Origin: Pelomonas margarita
GTDB taxonomy: Bacteria > Pseudomonadota > Gammaproteobacteria > Burkholderiales > Burkholderiaceae_C
Reading direction: 5' to 3'
Assembly: GCF_043555875.1 (NCBI RefSeq)
Contig: NZ_JBIGHW010000010.1
Location: forward strand, 1 to 64,000
Length of the DNA stretch: 64,000 nt
Positions 33,480-44,340 of the stretch are shown here, one piece after another (the stretch's first letter is position 1; every line of letters starts with the position of its first letter). The notes beneath the pieces are model-generated. The model was given only the letters and a program-made list of their open reading frames with translations, did not search any database and was not told where the DNA came from. Position numbers and translations under genes: made by a program.

Positions 33480-34683
33480 GCACCTTGGGCACCGGGTTGG
33501 GCCGCAGCCGGAAGGCGTCCGGCATGCCCGAGCCCAGCAGCGGGCGCAGGTAAAGGCGGAAGGCATCGGTCACGTCGGTACCGGCGGCGTTGATGAAGTG
33601 GTCTTCCATCGTGCGCGTCTTGCCGGCCACGGCGGCCAGCGGCAGCAGCGCGTAGTCCACCGAGTAGTAGCCCACGCGCTGGATGGCCACCGACCCGTCG
33701 CGGTCGCCGTGGAAGCCGTACTGCACGGCCTTCTCGCCCACCTCGCGGGCCTCGCGGGCATCGACGTCGGACACGCAACCCAGGAAGCTGCGCTGCAGGT
33801 AGCCGAAGGTGTCGCCGCGCACGCGCTTGATGCCCAGGCGGCCCTTGATCTCCTCGCACAACAGGTCGGCCAGCGCGCCGGTACCGCTGAGCTGCACGTT
33901 GCCATGCGCGTCGCGCTCCAGTTCGCCAGCCAGTTTGGACAGCATGGGCGTGCCCGACGCGTCATGGATGCCCTCGCTGACCGCGATGACGCAGCGGCCG
34001 TAGCGCTCATGCGTGGCCTTCACGTCGCGCAGGAACTGCTCGGTGTCGAAGGCGCGCTCGGGCAGGTAGATGAGGTGCGGGCCGTCATCGTCGAACTTCT
34101 TGCCCAGGGCCGCGGCGGCGGTCAGGAAGCCGGCGTGGCGGCCCATGACGACGCCCACGTAGACGCCCGGCAGCGCCGCGTTGTCGAGGTTGGCGCCGGC
34201 AAAGGCCTGCGCGACGAAGCGCGCAGCGGACGCGTAGCCGGGCGTATGGTCGTTACCGACCAGGTCGTTGTCGATGGTCTTGGGGATGTGGATGCAGCGC
34301 AGCGGGTAGCCCGCCGCCTGCGCCTCCTCGGACACGATGCGCACGGTGTCGGACGAGTCGTTGCCGCCGATGTAGAAGAAGTGCGTGATCTCGTGCGCCT
34401 TGAGCACCGTGAAGATCTCGTGGCAGTAGGCTGCGTCGGGCTTGTCGCGCGTGGAGCCCAGCGCGGATGCGGGCGTGCCCGCCACCAGCTCCAGGTTGTG
34501 GCTGGTCTCCTGCGTGAGGTCGACGAAGTCCTCGTTGACGATGCCGCGCACGCCGTGGCGCGCGCCGTAGACCTTGCCCACGCCGGCCTGCCGGCGGGCC
34601 TCGAGCACGACGCCGACGAGGCTCTGGTTGATGACGGCGGTGGGGCCGCCGCCCTGGGCGACGAGGATCTTCGCGAGAGGCAT
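33469..34683 (-). CDS. pfp: 6-phosphofructokinase, probably pyrophosphate-dependent
   Basis: The 404-residue protein belongs to the PfkA superfamily. The phosphoryl-donor motif reads GGNDSSDT and the fructose-6-phosphate motif PKTIDND, the pattern of PPi-dependent enzymes (ATP-dependent forms have GGDGS and TIDND preceded by other residues). PPi-PFK works reversibly in glycolysis/gluconeogenesis. The ATG at 34683 has AGGAG upstream, making it better than the in-frame start at 34704. The 141 bases between it and the EAL gene hold only a weak GC hairpin (34765-34780) and no gene. Confidence 0.92.
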   Translation of the reverse strand: MPLAKILVAQGGGPTAVINQSLVGVVLEARRQAGVGKVYGARHGVRGIVNEDFVDLTQETSHNLELVAGTPASALGSTRDKPDAAYCHEIFTVLKAHEITHFFYIGGNDSSDTVRIVSEEAQAAGYPLRCIHIPKTIDNDLVGNDHTPGYASAARFVAQAFAGANLDNAALPGVYVGVVMGRHAGFLTAAAALGKKFDDDGPHLIYLPERAFDTEQFLRDVKATHERYGRCVIAVSEGIHDASGTPMLSKLAGELERDAHGNVQLSGTGALADLLCEEIKGRLGIKRVRGDTFGYLQRSFLGCVSDVDAREAREVGEKAVQYGFHGDRDGSVAIQRVGYYSVDYALLPLAAVAGKTRTMEDHFINAAGTDVTDAFRLYLRPLLGSGMPDAFRLRPNPVPKVLKR

Positions 34684-34824
34684 GAACGCTCCTGGTGTCG
34701 TCAACGGACGGCGGAGTTTAGGAGCCGCACGCCTCGACGCAATCGCAATTCATCGGGCGTTTTGGGCCGGGCGTCCGGCCGGCTGGGCGCGCCCGCGTTC
34801 AGCGCGGCGCGACCTAACGAGGGG

Positions 34825-37035
34825 TCAACGCTTCATCCAGCCTTCCAAGTCCGCCGCCGGCATGGGTCTGGCGAACAGCCAGCCCTGGCCCTCGTGGCAG
34901 CCCAGGCCGACGAGGTAGTCCCGCTGCGCCTCGGTCTCGATGCCCTCGGCGATGACGGTCAGGCCCAGGCCGCGGCCCAGGTTGACCACCATCTGCGCGA
35001 TGGTGGAGCCGGCCGTGGATGTCTGCGCCTCCTGCACGAAGGCGCGGTCGATCTTGAGCCGGTCCACCTGCAACTGGCGCAGCTGGCTCAGGGATGAGAA
35101 ACCGGTGCCGAAGTCGTCGATGGCGACGCTGAAGCCCAGCTGCTTGATCTCGGCCAGCACGCGGCGCACCAACTCGGCGTCCTCCATGGCCATGGACTCG
35201 GTGATCTCTAGCTCGATGCTTTGCCCCGCCACGCCACCGTCGCGCAGCGAACGGGCCAGCATGTCGATGAAACCGGGGTGCCGGAACTGCGCCATGGACA
35301 CGTTCACAGCCATGCGGAAGTCGGCATGGCCCAGCCCCTGCATGCGCCGGAGCTGGGCGCAGGCCGTGCGCATGACGAACTCGCCGATGGGGATGATGAG
35401 GCCACTCTGCTCGGCCAGCGGGATGAACTGGTCGGGCGGGATGAAGCGGCCGTCGACCGTGCGCCAGCGCAGCAGCGCCTCGGCACCAATGGCGTGGCCC
35501 GTGCCGAGGTCCACCTGCGGCTGGTAGACGACGAAGAGCTGGCTTTCCTCGAAGCCGGTGCGCAGCCCCTTGAGCAGCTTGAAGCGCTCGCGCGCATCGC
35601 TGCCCATGGCGGCGGAGAAGTACTGCGACGAGCCGCGCTGGTGCTGCTTGGCACGCTTGAGCGCGATCTGGGCGTCCAGCAGCAGCTCCGAGCCCACGGC
35701 CGTGGACTCGCCCAACCGCACCAGGCCCGTCGTGGCCGACAGCTGCAAGCGCTCCCCGGACACGACGAAAGGCTCGGCAAACACGGCGGAGACCGTCTCC
35801 GGGCAAACCTTGGCATGCTCGCCCAGCACGCCGAAGGTGTCGGCGCCGACACGGGCCATGGCCGTGCTCAGGCCCAGCATCTCGCTCATGCGCTGCACGA
35901 CGGCCTGCAGCACCTGGTCACCGAAGTGCTGGCCGAAGGCGTCGTTGATGTCGGAGAAGTCGTCGATGTCGATCAGCGCCAACGTGACGCCGGTGGGGTC
36001 CTTGAGGTTCTGATCCAGCAGCTCGACGAAGCGGTTGCGGTTGGGCAGGCGCAGCAGCGGGTCGTTGTAGGCCTGATCCAGCAGCTGGCTGTACAGCAGT
36101 ACGTTCTCGAAGCCGACGGCGATGTTGGAGCAGAAGGCACGCAGCAGTTGCTGCTCCAGCTCGTCGAGCTGGCGGCCCACGTCCACCAGCGCGGCCATCG
36201 CGCGCCCCTGGCCCAGGCCGAAATACAGCACCGTGCCGTCGTCGTAGAAGCTCTGCTGCTCGCGCAGGCAGCGCTCCAGGCGGTCTCGCACGGCCGGGAT
36301 CTTGACCAGCGCCAGCGGCCGGTCGATGAGGCCGCTGTACTGGCCGGCGGCGGCCACGATGCGCACCTCGTCGCCCGTGTCGCCATTGAACTGCGCGCAC
36401 ACCAGCCCCTCGGGCAGGATGCCCAGCAGCGCGCACAGCTGCGTGACGACACCTTCGGCAAAACGGGAGAGCCCGCGCATGCGCGACAGCGAGGTGCTGC
36501 TCTCGACGATCATCTCCAGCCCGCGGCGGTTGGCCTCCAGCGCGCAGATCTGGCGGTAGGAGCGCACGGCGGCGGTCAGTACCGTGTAGAGCCGCGTGCG
36601 GGTCAGCTCGGATTTGGTCTTGTAGTCGTTGATGTCATAGGCCTGCACCGTCTCGATCTCGGGCGCGTAGCCGGGCTGGCCGGTGCGCAGCACGATGCGC
36701 ACGGCGTTCAGGCGCAGCTCGTCGCGGATGTGGCGCACCAGTTGCAGACCGGCGTCCTCGCTCTCCATGACGACGTCCAGCAGCACGACGGCCAGATCGT
36801 CCTCGCTGGCCAGCAGCTGACGGGCCTGGGCAGCCGAGGAGGCATGCAGAAATACGAGGGGCTGGCCTTCGACGGTCAGGCCCTGCATGGCCAGCTCGGT
36901 GGCCTTGTGGACGTCGCCATCGTCATCGACGATGAGGATGCGCCAGGGACGGTCATGCTGCCGATGCTCCGAATCGGCGTGCTCGGGTTCATCAAGCAGT
37001 TCGAGCAGGTCGTCGTCAGGCGCTGTTTCTTGCAT
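34825..37035 (-). CDS. Response regulator with DUF3369, degenerate GGDEF and EAL domains
   Basis: The protein is about 736 residues. An N-terminal receiver (LIVDDDGDVH, phospho-acceptor in VVLLDVVMES, lysine in DYKTKSEL) is followed by a DUF3369 sensor. The GGDEF domain's signature is RVGADTFGV, so it cannot make cyclic di-GMP. The EAL domain is intact (EALLRW, ELEITESM, AIDDFGTGFSSL, LKIDRAF, AEGIET), predicting a phosphodiesterase that degrades cyclic di-GMP under phosphorylation control. The ATG at 37035 has GGAG 12 bases upstream; the frame extends to a TTG at 37065. No cognate kinase is adjacent. Confidence 0.92.
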   Translation of the reverse strand: MQETAPDDDLLELLDEPEHADSEHRQHDRPWRILIVDDDGDVHKATELAMQGLTVEGQPLVFLHASSAAQARQLLASEDDLAVVLLDVVMESEDAGLQLVRHIRDELRLNAVRIVLRTGQPGYAPEIETVQAYDINDYKTKSELTRTRLYTVLTAAVRSYRQICALEANRRGLEMIVESSTSLSRMRGLSRFAEGVVTQLCALLGILPEGLVCAQFNGDTGDEVRIVAAAGQYSGLIDRPLALVKIPAVRDRLERCLREQQSFYDDGTVLYFGLGQGRAMAALVDVGRQLDELEQQLLRAFCSNIAVGFENVLLYSQLLDQAYNDPLLRLPNRNRFVELLDQNLKDPTGVTLALIDIDDFSDINDAFGQHFGDQVLQAVVQRMSEMLGLSTAMARVGADTFGVLGEHAKVCPETVSAVFAEPFVVSGERLQLSATTGLVRLGESTAVGSELLLDAQIALKRAKQHQRGSSQYFSAAMGSDARERFKLLKGLRTGFEESQLFVVYQPQVDLGTGHAIGAEALLRWRTVDGRFIPPDQFIPLAEQSGLIIPIGEFVMRTACAQLRRMQGLGHADFRMAVNVSMAQFRHPGFIDMLARSLRDGGVAGQSIELEITESMAMEDAELVRRVLAEIKQLGFSVAIDDFGTGFSSLSQLRQLQVDRLKIDRAFVQEAQTSTAGSTIAQMVVNLGRGLGLTVIAEGIETEAQRDYLVGLGCHEGQGWLFARPMPAADLEGWMKR

Positions 37036-37151
37036 GGGGGCGAAGGCTCCGGGCACGGGCCGCAACGGCCTCGTCGGTCAGGACACGCAAGCGTAGTGCA
37101 TCCACAGGGCCGTCGCCACGAGAACTGCGGACAAAAGCCCGCGTGTCGGGG

Positions 37152-39431
<2,280 letters not shown>

Positions 39432-39463
39432 CAATTGTCGTTGGACAGGCCCTGAAAAGCACA

Positions 39464-39486
39464 AAGCCCGCTCAGCGAGCGGGCTT
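39464..39486 (-). terminator. Terminator after cold-shock gene
   Basis: A 10-base perfect stem (AAGCCCGCTC / GAGCGGGCTT) with a 3-base loop is followed on the minus strand by a T-rich stretch (TTTGTGCTTTT). It lies 20 bases past the cold-shock gene stop and before the ygiQ start. Confidence 0.85.
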
Positions 39487-39506
39487 GGGCGCGGGGCCGA
39501 TGTGAA

Positions 39507-39722
39507 TTACAGCGCGCGGATGTTCGCGGCTTGCAGGCCCTTGGGGCCCTGCTTCACTTCGAACTCGACCTGGGCGCCTTCGGCCAGCGTGCGGAAGCCG
39601 CCGTTGTTCTTGATTTCGCTGTGGTGAGCGAAGAGGTCCTTGCCGCCGTCGGCGGGGGTGATGAAGCCGAAGCCCTTGCCGTCGTCAAACCACTTGACGA
39701 TGCCGGTCTGCTGGGTGCTCAT
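39507..39722 (-). CDS. cspA: Cold-shock protein (CspA family)
   Basis: The 71-residue single OB-fold has RNP1 (KGFGFI) and RNP2 (DLFAHHSEI) motifs that bind single-stranded RNA or DNA. The ATG at 39722 has GGAA close upstream; a frame start at 39818 only adds leader sequence. The 130 bases up to the bfd gene contain no other gene and probably form the long 5' leader typical of cold-shock transcripts. A terminator closes the unit. Confidence 0.95.
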   Translation of the reverse strand: MSTQQTGIVKWFDDGKGFGFITPADGGKDLFAHHSEIKNNGGFRTLAEGAQVEFEVKQGPKGLQAANIRAL

Positions 39723-39854
39723 GAAATTTCCTTGCGGTTGTCGTGCTGCGTGGCCCACCTTGAGCGGCTGCGACAACACAACGACTTTCGGGCAAGGACC
39801 AACAAAAAACGGCGCCATTGACAGGCGCCGGGAACGGGATTCTATCTTGTGCGC

Positions 39855-40076
39855 TCAGGCGGGCATCAGCATCGCCACGGGCACCGGCCCGCCGTGCGCG
39901 CGGGCGCCGCCCTTGATGCGGCTTTCCTCGAAGACTTCACAGGCGCAATCACGGCAGGCGCCGCAGGCCGTGGCCACGCGCAGGTCGTCTTGCAGGGCCT
40001 CGAAGCTCGGGCAGCCCGACGAGGCCGCAATGGCGATGTCGCGGTCGGAGACGCGATGGCAGACACAGACAATCAT
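39855..40076 (-). CDS. bfd: Bacterioferritin-associated ferredoxin
   Basis: The 73-residue Bfd-type [2Fe-2S] protein has CVCHRVSD at the N-terminus and CGACRDCACE, giving the C-x-C ... C-x2-C cluster ligands. It reduces bacterioferritin to release stored iron. The start may be 40076 (MIVCVC) or 40085 (MRNMIVC). It is divergent from bfr, and the shared gap carries a Fur-box-like sequence. Confidence 0.93.
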   Translation of the reverse strand: MIVCVCHRVSDRDIAIAASSGCPSFEALQDDLRVATACGACRDCACEVFEESRIKGGARAHGGPVPVAMLMPA

Positions 40077-40088
40077 GTTGCGCATTTT

Positions 40089-40111
40089 AATGCGAATCGA
40101 TCCTATTTGCA
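40089..40111. promoter_or_regulatory. Probable Fur box between bfd and bfr
   Basis: AATGCGAATCGATCCTATTTG and the following CA resemble Fur-regulated promoters of betaproteobacteria (AATGCGAAT...ATTTGCA arms). It lies a few bases upstream of bfd and about 70 bases upstream of bfr, so iron could control bfd directly and perhaps bfr. Confidence 0.6.
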
Positions 40112-40183
40112 CAAAGAGCGGTTTTGCTGTGGGGCTTTGGCTCGCGATACTGCGCCCCGAATTCACGAACCTGGAGCCCCACC

Positions 40184-40660
40184 ATGCAAGGCGACCCGCA
40201 AGTCATCGCTCACCTGAACGCCCAGCTCAAGCTGGAGCTGACCGCCATCAATCAGTACTTCCTGCACGCCCGCATGCTGAAGAACTGGGGCCTGATGAAG
40301 ATGGCCAAGCACGAGTACGAGGAGTCCATCGAGGAGATGAAGCACGCCGACAAGCTCATCGAGCGCGTGCTGACGCTGGAAGGCCTGCCCAACCTGCAGG
40401 ACCTGGGCAAGCTCTACATCGGCGAGAACGCCGTCGAGACGATGGCGTGCGACCTGAAGATCGAGAAGACCGGCCACGCCCACCTGAAGGAGGCGGTCGC
40501 CTACTGCGAGAGCGTGCGCGACTATGTGTCTCGCGAGCTGTTCGTGCAGATCCTGGACGACACCGAGGAGCACATCGACTACCTGGAAACCCAGCTCGCG
40601 CTGGTGCAGACGGTGGGCGCGCAGAACTACCTGCAGTCGCAGATGGGCGACGCCAGCTGA
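40184..40660 (+). CDS. bfr: Bacterioferritin
   Basis: The 158-residue four-helix protein forms a 24-mer that stores iron. E18, E51 and H54 of the ferroxidase centre and the haem-ligand M52 (EEMKHADKL) are at their canonical positions, as are the later E and H residues (DDTEEHIDY). The ATG at 40184 has GGAG upstream. It is followed by a strong terminator. Confidence 0.97.
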   Translation: MQGDPQVIAHLNAQLKLELTAINQYFLHARMLKNWGLMKMAKHEYEESIEEMKHADKLIERVLTLEGLPNLQDLGKLYIGENAVETMACDLKIEKTGHAHLKEAVAYCESVRDYVSRELFVQILDDTEEHIDYLETQLALVQTVGAQNYLQSQMGDAS

Positions 40661-40680
40661 GCCTGAGGGCGACGCAAAAG

Positions 40681-40714
40681 AGGCCTGCTGATCCCCCAGC
40701 AGGCCTTTTTCTTT
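40681..40714 (+). terminator. Rho-independent terminator of bfr
   Basis: A perfect 10-base stem AGGCCTGCTG / CAGCAGGCCT with a 6-base loop is followed by TTTTCTTT, 20 bases past the bfr stop. The A-run before it may also help end the convergent flotillin operon. Confidence 0.92.
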
Positions 40715-40729
40715 AGGAACGCGGCAGCG

Positions 40730-42415
40730 TCAGGCTGACGGCGCCCCCGCCGGCTTGAGCATGTCGGCCAGGTTCTGCGCCATGCCGGTGATACCCTGGT
40801 TGGACAGGCCGGCGTCCTGCATGACGGCATCGACAATGGGCTTGGCGATCTGGTACTGCAGCGCCGAGTTCATGACCTGCTCGGGAAAGGTGGCGCCGTT
40901 CGCCGCGCCGCCCTCGCCCGCCCCGCTGCTGCCCTGGCCGGGCATGCCGTTCACCGACACGATGCGGATGGAGTCGATCTGCTCCATGGGCTTGACGGCC
41001 TGGGCCAGGATGGCGGGCAGCTGCTGCAGCAGCTGGGTACGCACCTGCAGGTCGATCTGCGCGACGGACAGCGTGTTCAGCGCCTCGTTGATCGCACGGC
41101 GGCCTTCAGCCTCGGCCATCGCGGCAGCCTGCTTGGCCTTGGCCTCGATGGTCAGCGCCTCGGCGCGGTCGATGGCAGCCTCCTTCTCGGCAGATGCCGA
41201 CACCTTCACCGCAATCGCGTTTTGCTCGGCGTCCTTGCTGGCCTCGATCAGTTGGATGGCCTTGTCACGCTCGGCCACAGCAACCTGACGCGCGGTGTTG
41301 ACGGTCTCTTCGGCTTTCACAGCTTCGGCACGGGCCAGGTTGGCGGCAGCGTCGGCCTCGGACTGCTCGCGCGACTTGGTCGCGATCGCAATCTGCGTGT
41401 CCTGGCGCGCAATCTCCACCTGCTTGCGCTGCTCGGCGCGCTTGAGCTCGGCCTGGCGCTCCTGCTCGATCTCGCGCGTCTGGATGACGAGGTTCTTCTC
41501 AATCTCGGCCGCCTTGATTTCTCGCTCGGCCTCGATGCGGCGCTGGCCCACCTGGCGCTCGGCCTCGATCTTCACCGTCTCGGCCTCGCGGCCGCGCTCG
41601 GCCTGCTGGGCCGCGATCAGCGCGATCTGCTCGGCCCGCGCCGTCTCGATTTCGCGCTGCTGCGACAGCGACGCGAACTCCTGATCCTTCTCGATGGTCA
41701 GCTTCAGGCGGCTGGCTTCAAGGTTCTTGGTGCGCACCTGGACCTCGGTGTCCTGCTCGACGTCGTTGCGCTGCTTGCGGCGCGCCTCGGTTTGCTCGGT
41801 CAGCCTGGTGAGGCCCTCGGCGTCGAAGGCGTTGTTCGGGTTGAAGAACTGCTTGTCGGTCTGGTCCAGGCTGGTCAGCGAGACGGACTCCAGCTCCAGG
41901 CCGTTCTTCTCCAGGTCTTCGGCCACGGCGTTTTGCACCGCCTGCACGAAGTCGCGGCGCTTGTCCTGCAGCTCCTGGATGGTCATGGTCGCGGCGGTGG
42001 CGCGCAGGCTGTCGACGAATTTGTCTTCCACCAGCGCCTTCAGCTCGTTGGGGCTCATGGTGCGGGCGCCCAGCGTCTGCGCGGCGGTGCTCACGGCCTC
42101 CTCGGTCTGCTTCACGCGCACGAAGAACGCGGCCGTCACGTCCACACGCATGCGGTCGCGCGTGATGAGGCTCTCGCGCTCGCGGCGCAGCACCTCCAGC
42201 TTCAGCGTGTTCATGTTGACGAGCACGCGCTCGTGGAAGACCGGCAGCACGATGGCGCCGCCGTCCATGATGACCTTCTGCCCACCCAGGCCGGTGCGCA
42301 CGAAGGCCGTCTCCTTGGTGCTGCGCTTGTACAGGCGCGCGAAGACGAAGCCGATGGTCAGCAGGCCCAGCAGGCCGATGCCGGCGATGGCGGAGATCTC
42401 GATGAGGTTGTCCAT
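40730..42415 (-). CDS. yqiK: Flotillin family protein (YqiK-like)
   Basis: The 561-residue protein has one N-terminal membrane helix (about 5-27) and an SPFH/band-7 domain (about 30-200). A long coiled coil of charged heptads rich in Glu-Ala-Glu repeats (about 210-450) follows, with a short hydrophobic C-terminal region. Flotillins assemble into membrane microdomains. It is the last gene of an operon with YqiJ, a PspA-like protein and an RHH-like regulator, a combination known to protect membranes in other bacteria. Confidence 0.94.
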   Translation of the reverse strand: MDNLIEISAIAGIGLLGLLTIGFVFARLYKRSTKETAFVRTGLGGQKVIMDGGAIVLPVFHERVLVNMNTLKLEVLRRERESLITRDRMRVDVTAAFFVRVKQTEEAVSTAAQTLGARTMSPNELKALVEDKFVDSLRATAATMTIQELQDKRRDFVQAVQNAVAEDLEKNGLELESVSLTSLDQTDKQFFNPNNAFDAEGLTRLTEQTEARRKQRNDVEQDTEVQVRTKNLEASRLKLTIEKDQEFASLSQQREIETARAEQIALIAAQQAERGREAETVKIEAERQVGQRRIEAEREIKAAEIEKNLVIQTREIEQERQAELKRAEQRKQVEIARQDTQIAIATKSREQSEADAAANLARAEAVKAEETVNTARQVAVAERDKAIQLIEASKDAEQNAIAVKVSASAEKEAAIDRAEALTIEAKAKQAAAMAEAEGRRAINEALNTLSVAQIDLQVRTQLLQQLPAILAQAVKPMEQIDSIRIVSVNGMPGQGSSGAGEGGAANGATFPEQVMNSALQYQIAKPIVDAVMQDAGLSNQGITGMAQNLADMLKPAGAPSA

Positions 42416-42439
42416 GTCTTGCTTCTACTCCCAGGTTGG

Positions 42440-43066
42440 TCAGATCAGGTGGGGATGCGGGTTGGCAATGCAGCGGTAGAACGGCCCCAGCTTGCGCACG
42501 ATGAGGATCTGCGCGCCTTCCTCGAACACGTCGTCGTCCAGGTCGGGCTCCACCATCAAGTAGTGCATGCGGCCGAAGGCGTCGCGCACCCGCGCCTGCG
42601 CGGCCAGGCCGCGGCGCGCGGCGCCCGCGCTGACGACGCCGGCCCGCCCCACCAGCGACTGCTCGCTGACGGCGCTGGTCTCGTCGCGCGGCACGATGTG
42701 GGCCACCAGGCTGCCCAGGCCGCGCACCGTGGCCAGGCCTGGCGGCACCGCCAGCAAGCCGGCCACCCAGGCCGGCAGGAAGCCGCCGGCCAGGTTCAGC
42801 GCCACCTTCTGCAGCGCATAGCCGAACAGCGCATAGCCCAGCAGAAAAAGCAGCAGCAGCACCAGTGCCGGCACGCGGCCCAGGTGCAGCCAGCCCAGCA
42901 CGCGGTCCAGCCCCGACTCGGGCATCGCCTGCGGCAGCAGGTCGTCGATGACATTGCTGGGGCTCAGCGCCACCAGCATGCCCAGGCCTTCCAGCAGGGC
43001 AACGGCAACGATCAGCGCCACGGCCACGCCGAAGGGCAAGGTCTCGGGAGTGGTGAACAGGTTCAT
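42440..43066 (-). CDS. yqiJ: YqiJ-like NfeD-related membrane protein
   Basis: The 208-residue protein has about four hydrophobic helices in its first 120 residues and a C-terminal beta-rich OB-fold-like domain (LVGRAGVV ... GRMHYLMVEPD). This is the usual partner of YqiK flotillins, equivalent to NfeD proteins. It lies 24 bases upstream of the flotillin gene and 31 bases after the PspA-like gene. Confidence 0.9.
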   Translation of the reverse strand: MNLFTTPETLPFGVAVALIVAVALLEGLGMLVALSPSNVIDDLLPQAMPESGLDRVLGWLHLGRVPALVLLLLFLLGYALFGYALQKVALNLAGGFLPAWVAGLLAVPPGLATVRGLGSLVAHIVPRDETSAVSEQSLVGRAGVVSAGAARRGLAAQARVRDAFGRMHYLMVEPDLDDDVFEEGAQILIVRKLGPFYRCIANPHPHLI

Positions 43067-43097
43067 GACGAGGTTCCGATGAGATCGCTGCGCATGC

Positions 43098-43763
43098 TCA
43101 GAGCTCCCCCGCCTTCAGCCGCGCCAGGCGCTCGGCAATGCGGTGTTCGCGCACCAGCGCGTCCAGCTCGCGCAGCTGCGCCTCCTGCGTAGCGCTGCCG
43201 GGCTGCGCCGCGTGCAGGCCGGTCTGGCGCTGGTAGATGCGCTCGAAAGCCTCTGTCACCTGCGCCAGCCGCTGCTCCACGGCCGAGGCGCCCGCCGGCT
43301 GAGCCGCAGAGGCTGCTGCCGCGCGGCTGTGGCGCAGGGCGGCCAGCGCCTCCTGCATCTCGCGCTGCCGTGCCAGCAGCGCAGCGGTGAAGCCCTGCAG
43401 CTCCTGTTCCTGGCGCGCCAGCTCGGCCAGCGTCGCCTCCAGCACCGGCAGCTGGGCCTCGATGTCGATCTGCCGCGCCACGGCCGCGCGGGCCAGGTCG
43501 TCGCGGCCGGCGGCCAGCGCTTGGGCTACCTGTTCGCGCAGCGCCTCGTGGCTGGCGTTCAGCCGGGCGTGCTGCTGCTGCGCGAGGTGGCGGTTGGCGC
43601 TGACGCTGCCAAGCTCGTGGCGCACCTCATCGATGACGCCACCGGCCTCTCGCAGCGCCTGCTCCATCGCCGCCTGCGGCTGCAGGTCCTCGATCTTGTC
43701 CAGCAGCGCATGCAGGCCGCCGGCCATCACGCGGCCCACGCGGGTCTTGAGGGACTCGGCCAT
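43098..43763 (-). CDS. PspA/IM30 family protein
   Basis: The 221-residue, almost wholly helical protein begins with the family's amphipathic segment (LKTRVGRVMAGGLHALLDKIED). A long coiled coil with LPVLEATLAELARQEQELQ follows. PspA/IM30 proteins are ESCRT-III relatives that repair or stabilise membranes. No pspBC or PspF gene is nearby. Here it is tied to the flotillin pair, and its stop is two bases from the next operon gene. Confidence 0.9.
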   Translation of the reverse strand: MAESLKTRVGRVMAGGLHALLDKIEDLQPQAAMEQALREAGGVIDEVRHELGSVSANRHLAQQQHARLNASHEALREQVAQALAAGRDDLARAAVARQIDIEAQLPVLEATLAELARQEQELQGFTAALLARQREMQEALAALRHSRAAAASAAQPAGASAVEQRLAQVTEAFERIYQRQTGLHAAQPGSATQEAQLRELDALVREHRIAERLARLKAGEL

Positions 43764-43764
43764 C

Positions 43765-44268
43765 TCAGGCTCCTTCCAGGGTCTTCAGGGTGGCGGCCAG
43801 TTCGACCGTGGTCGCCAGGTGGCGGCGCACCACGCCCGGGTCGAAGGCATGGGCGGCGCCCGTCGTCGCCTGCCGCAGCAGCGACTCGCCCAGCAGCGCC
43901 GCACGGCGAACCAGTGCGTCTTCCAGCCGGGCGGCATCCTCGGCCGTGGCGGGCGCATGGCTGATGACCAGCGCCATCAGCGCCGCCACCTGCTCCACCA
44001 GCCCGCCCAGCACCTCGGAATGCCGGCCCTCCTGGCCCTCTATGCGCACCAGCGCCTCGCGCAGCCGGTGCGTCAGGTCGCGCGCCCAGGCGTGGGCGGC
44101 CACATAGTCGAACGCGCCGTCGTGCTGGCGCTTGAGCTGGCCCAGCAGCACGCGCAGCTTGTCGCTGTTGGTCGTGGCGCCCTCCACCTGAAGCTGGGCC
44201 AGCCACAGGTAGAGGTCGCTCGGGATGCGCGCCGACAAAGGCTCCATCGTGACGGTCTGAGTCGCCAT
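43765..44268 (-). CDS. Ribbon-helix-helix-like protein leading the flotillin operon
   Basis: I do not recognise a named family for this 167-residue protein. Residues about 10-50 fit a ribbon-helix-helix DNA-binding domain: a strand (PLSARIP), helix A (SDLYLWLAQLQVEG), a turn, and helix B starting NSDKLRVLLGQL. The rest is helical, perhaps for oligomerisation or sensing. The ATG at 44268 was chosen; upstream in-frame residues would extend into the promoter. It is the first gene of the operon, directly behind a strong promoter loaded with TGAAT/ATTCA half-sites, so autoregulation is likely. Confidence 0.7.
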   Translation of the reverse strand: MATQTVTMEPLSARIPSDLYLWLAQLQVEGATTNSDKLRVLLGQLKRQHDGAFDYVAAHAWARDLTHRLREALVRIEGQEGRHSEVLGGLVEQVAALMALVISHAPATAEDAARLEDALVRRAALLGESLLRQATTGAAHAFDPGVVRRHLATTVELAATLKTLEGA

Positions 44269-44284
44269 GCGACCACCTGCCTTC

Positions 44285-44331
44285 ATGAATTCCAATGAAC
44301 GCGAATGTATTCATGTGAATTCATTTGTCAA
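44285..44331 (-). promoter_or_regulatory. Sigma-70-like promoter with repeated operator half-sites
   Basis: On the minus strand TTGACA (44326-44331) is followed after 16 bases by TACATT (44304-44309). Between and beyond them lie palindromic ATTCA/TGAAT half-sites: TGAATTCA (44316-44323), ATTCAT (44309-44314) and ATGAATTC (44285-44292). Half-sites placed across the -35/-10 spacer are typical of repressor operators. The A/T content contrasts sharply with the surrounding DNA. Confidence 0.7.
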
Positions 44332-44340
44332 CGTACGCAT

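Noticed and set aside
34765..34780. GGCCGG-GCGT-CCGGCC hairpin as a terminator of the EAL gene
   Set aside because: The stem is short and no T-run follows on the minus strand.
41240..42000. Repetitive Glu/Ala/Arg stretches as tandem DNA repeats
   Set aside because: They encode the flotillin coiled coil; the DNA is not a perfect tandem array.
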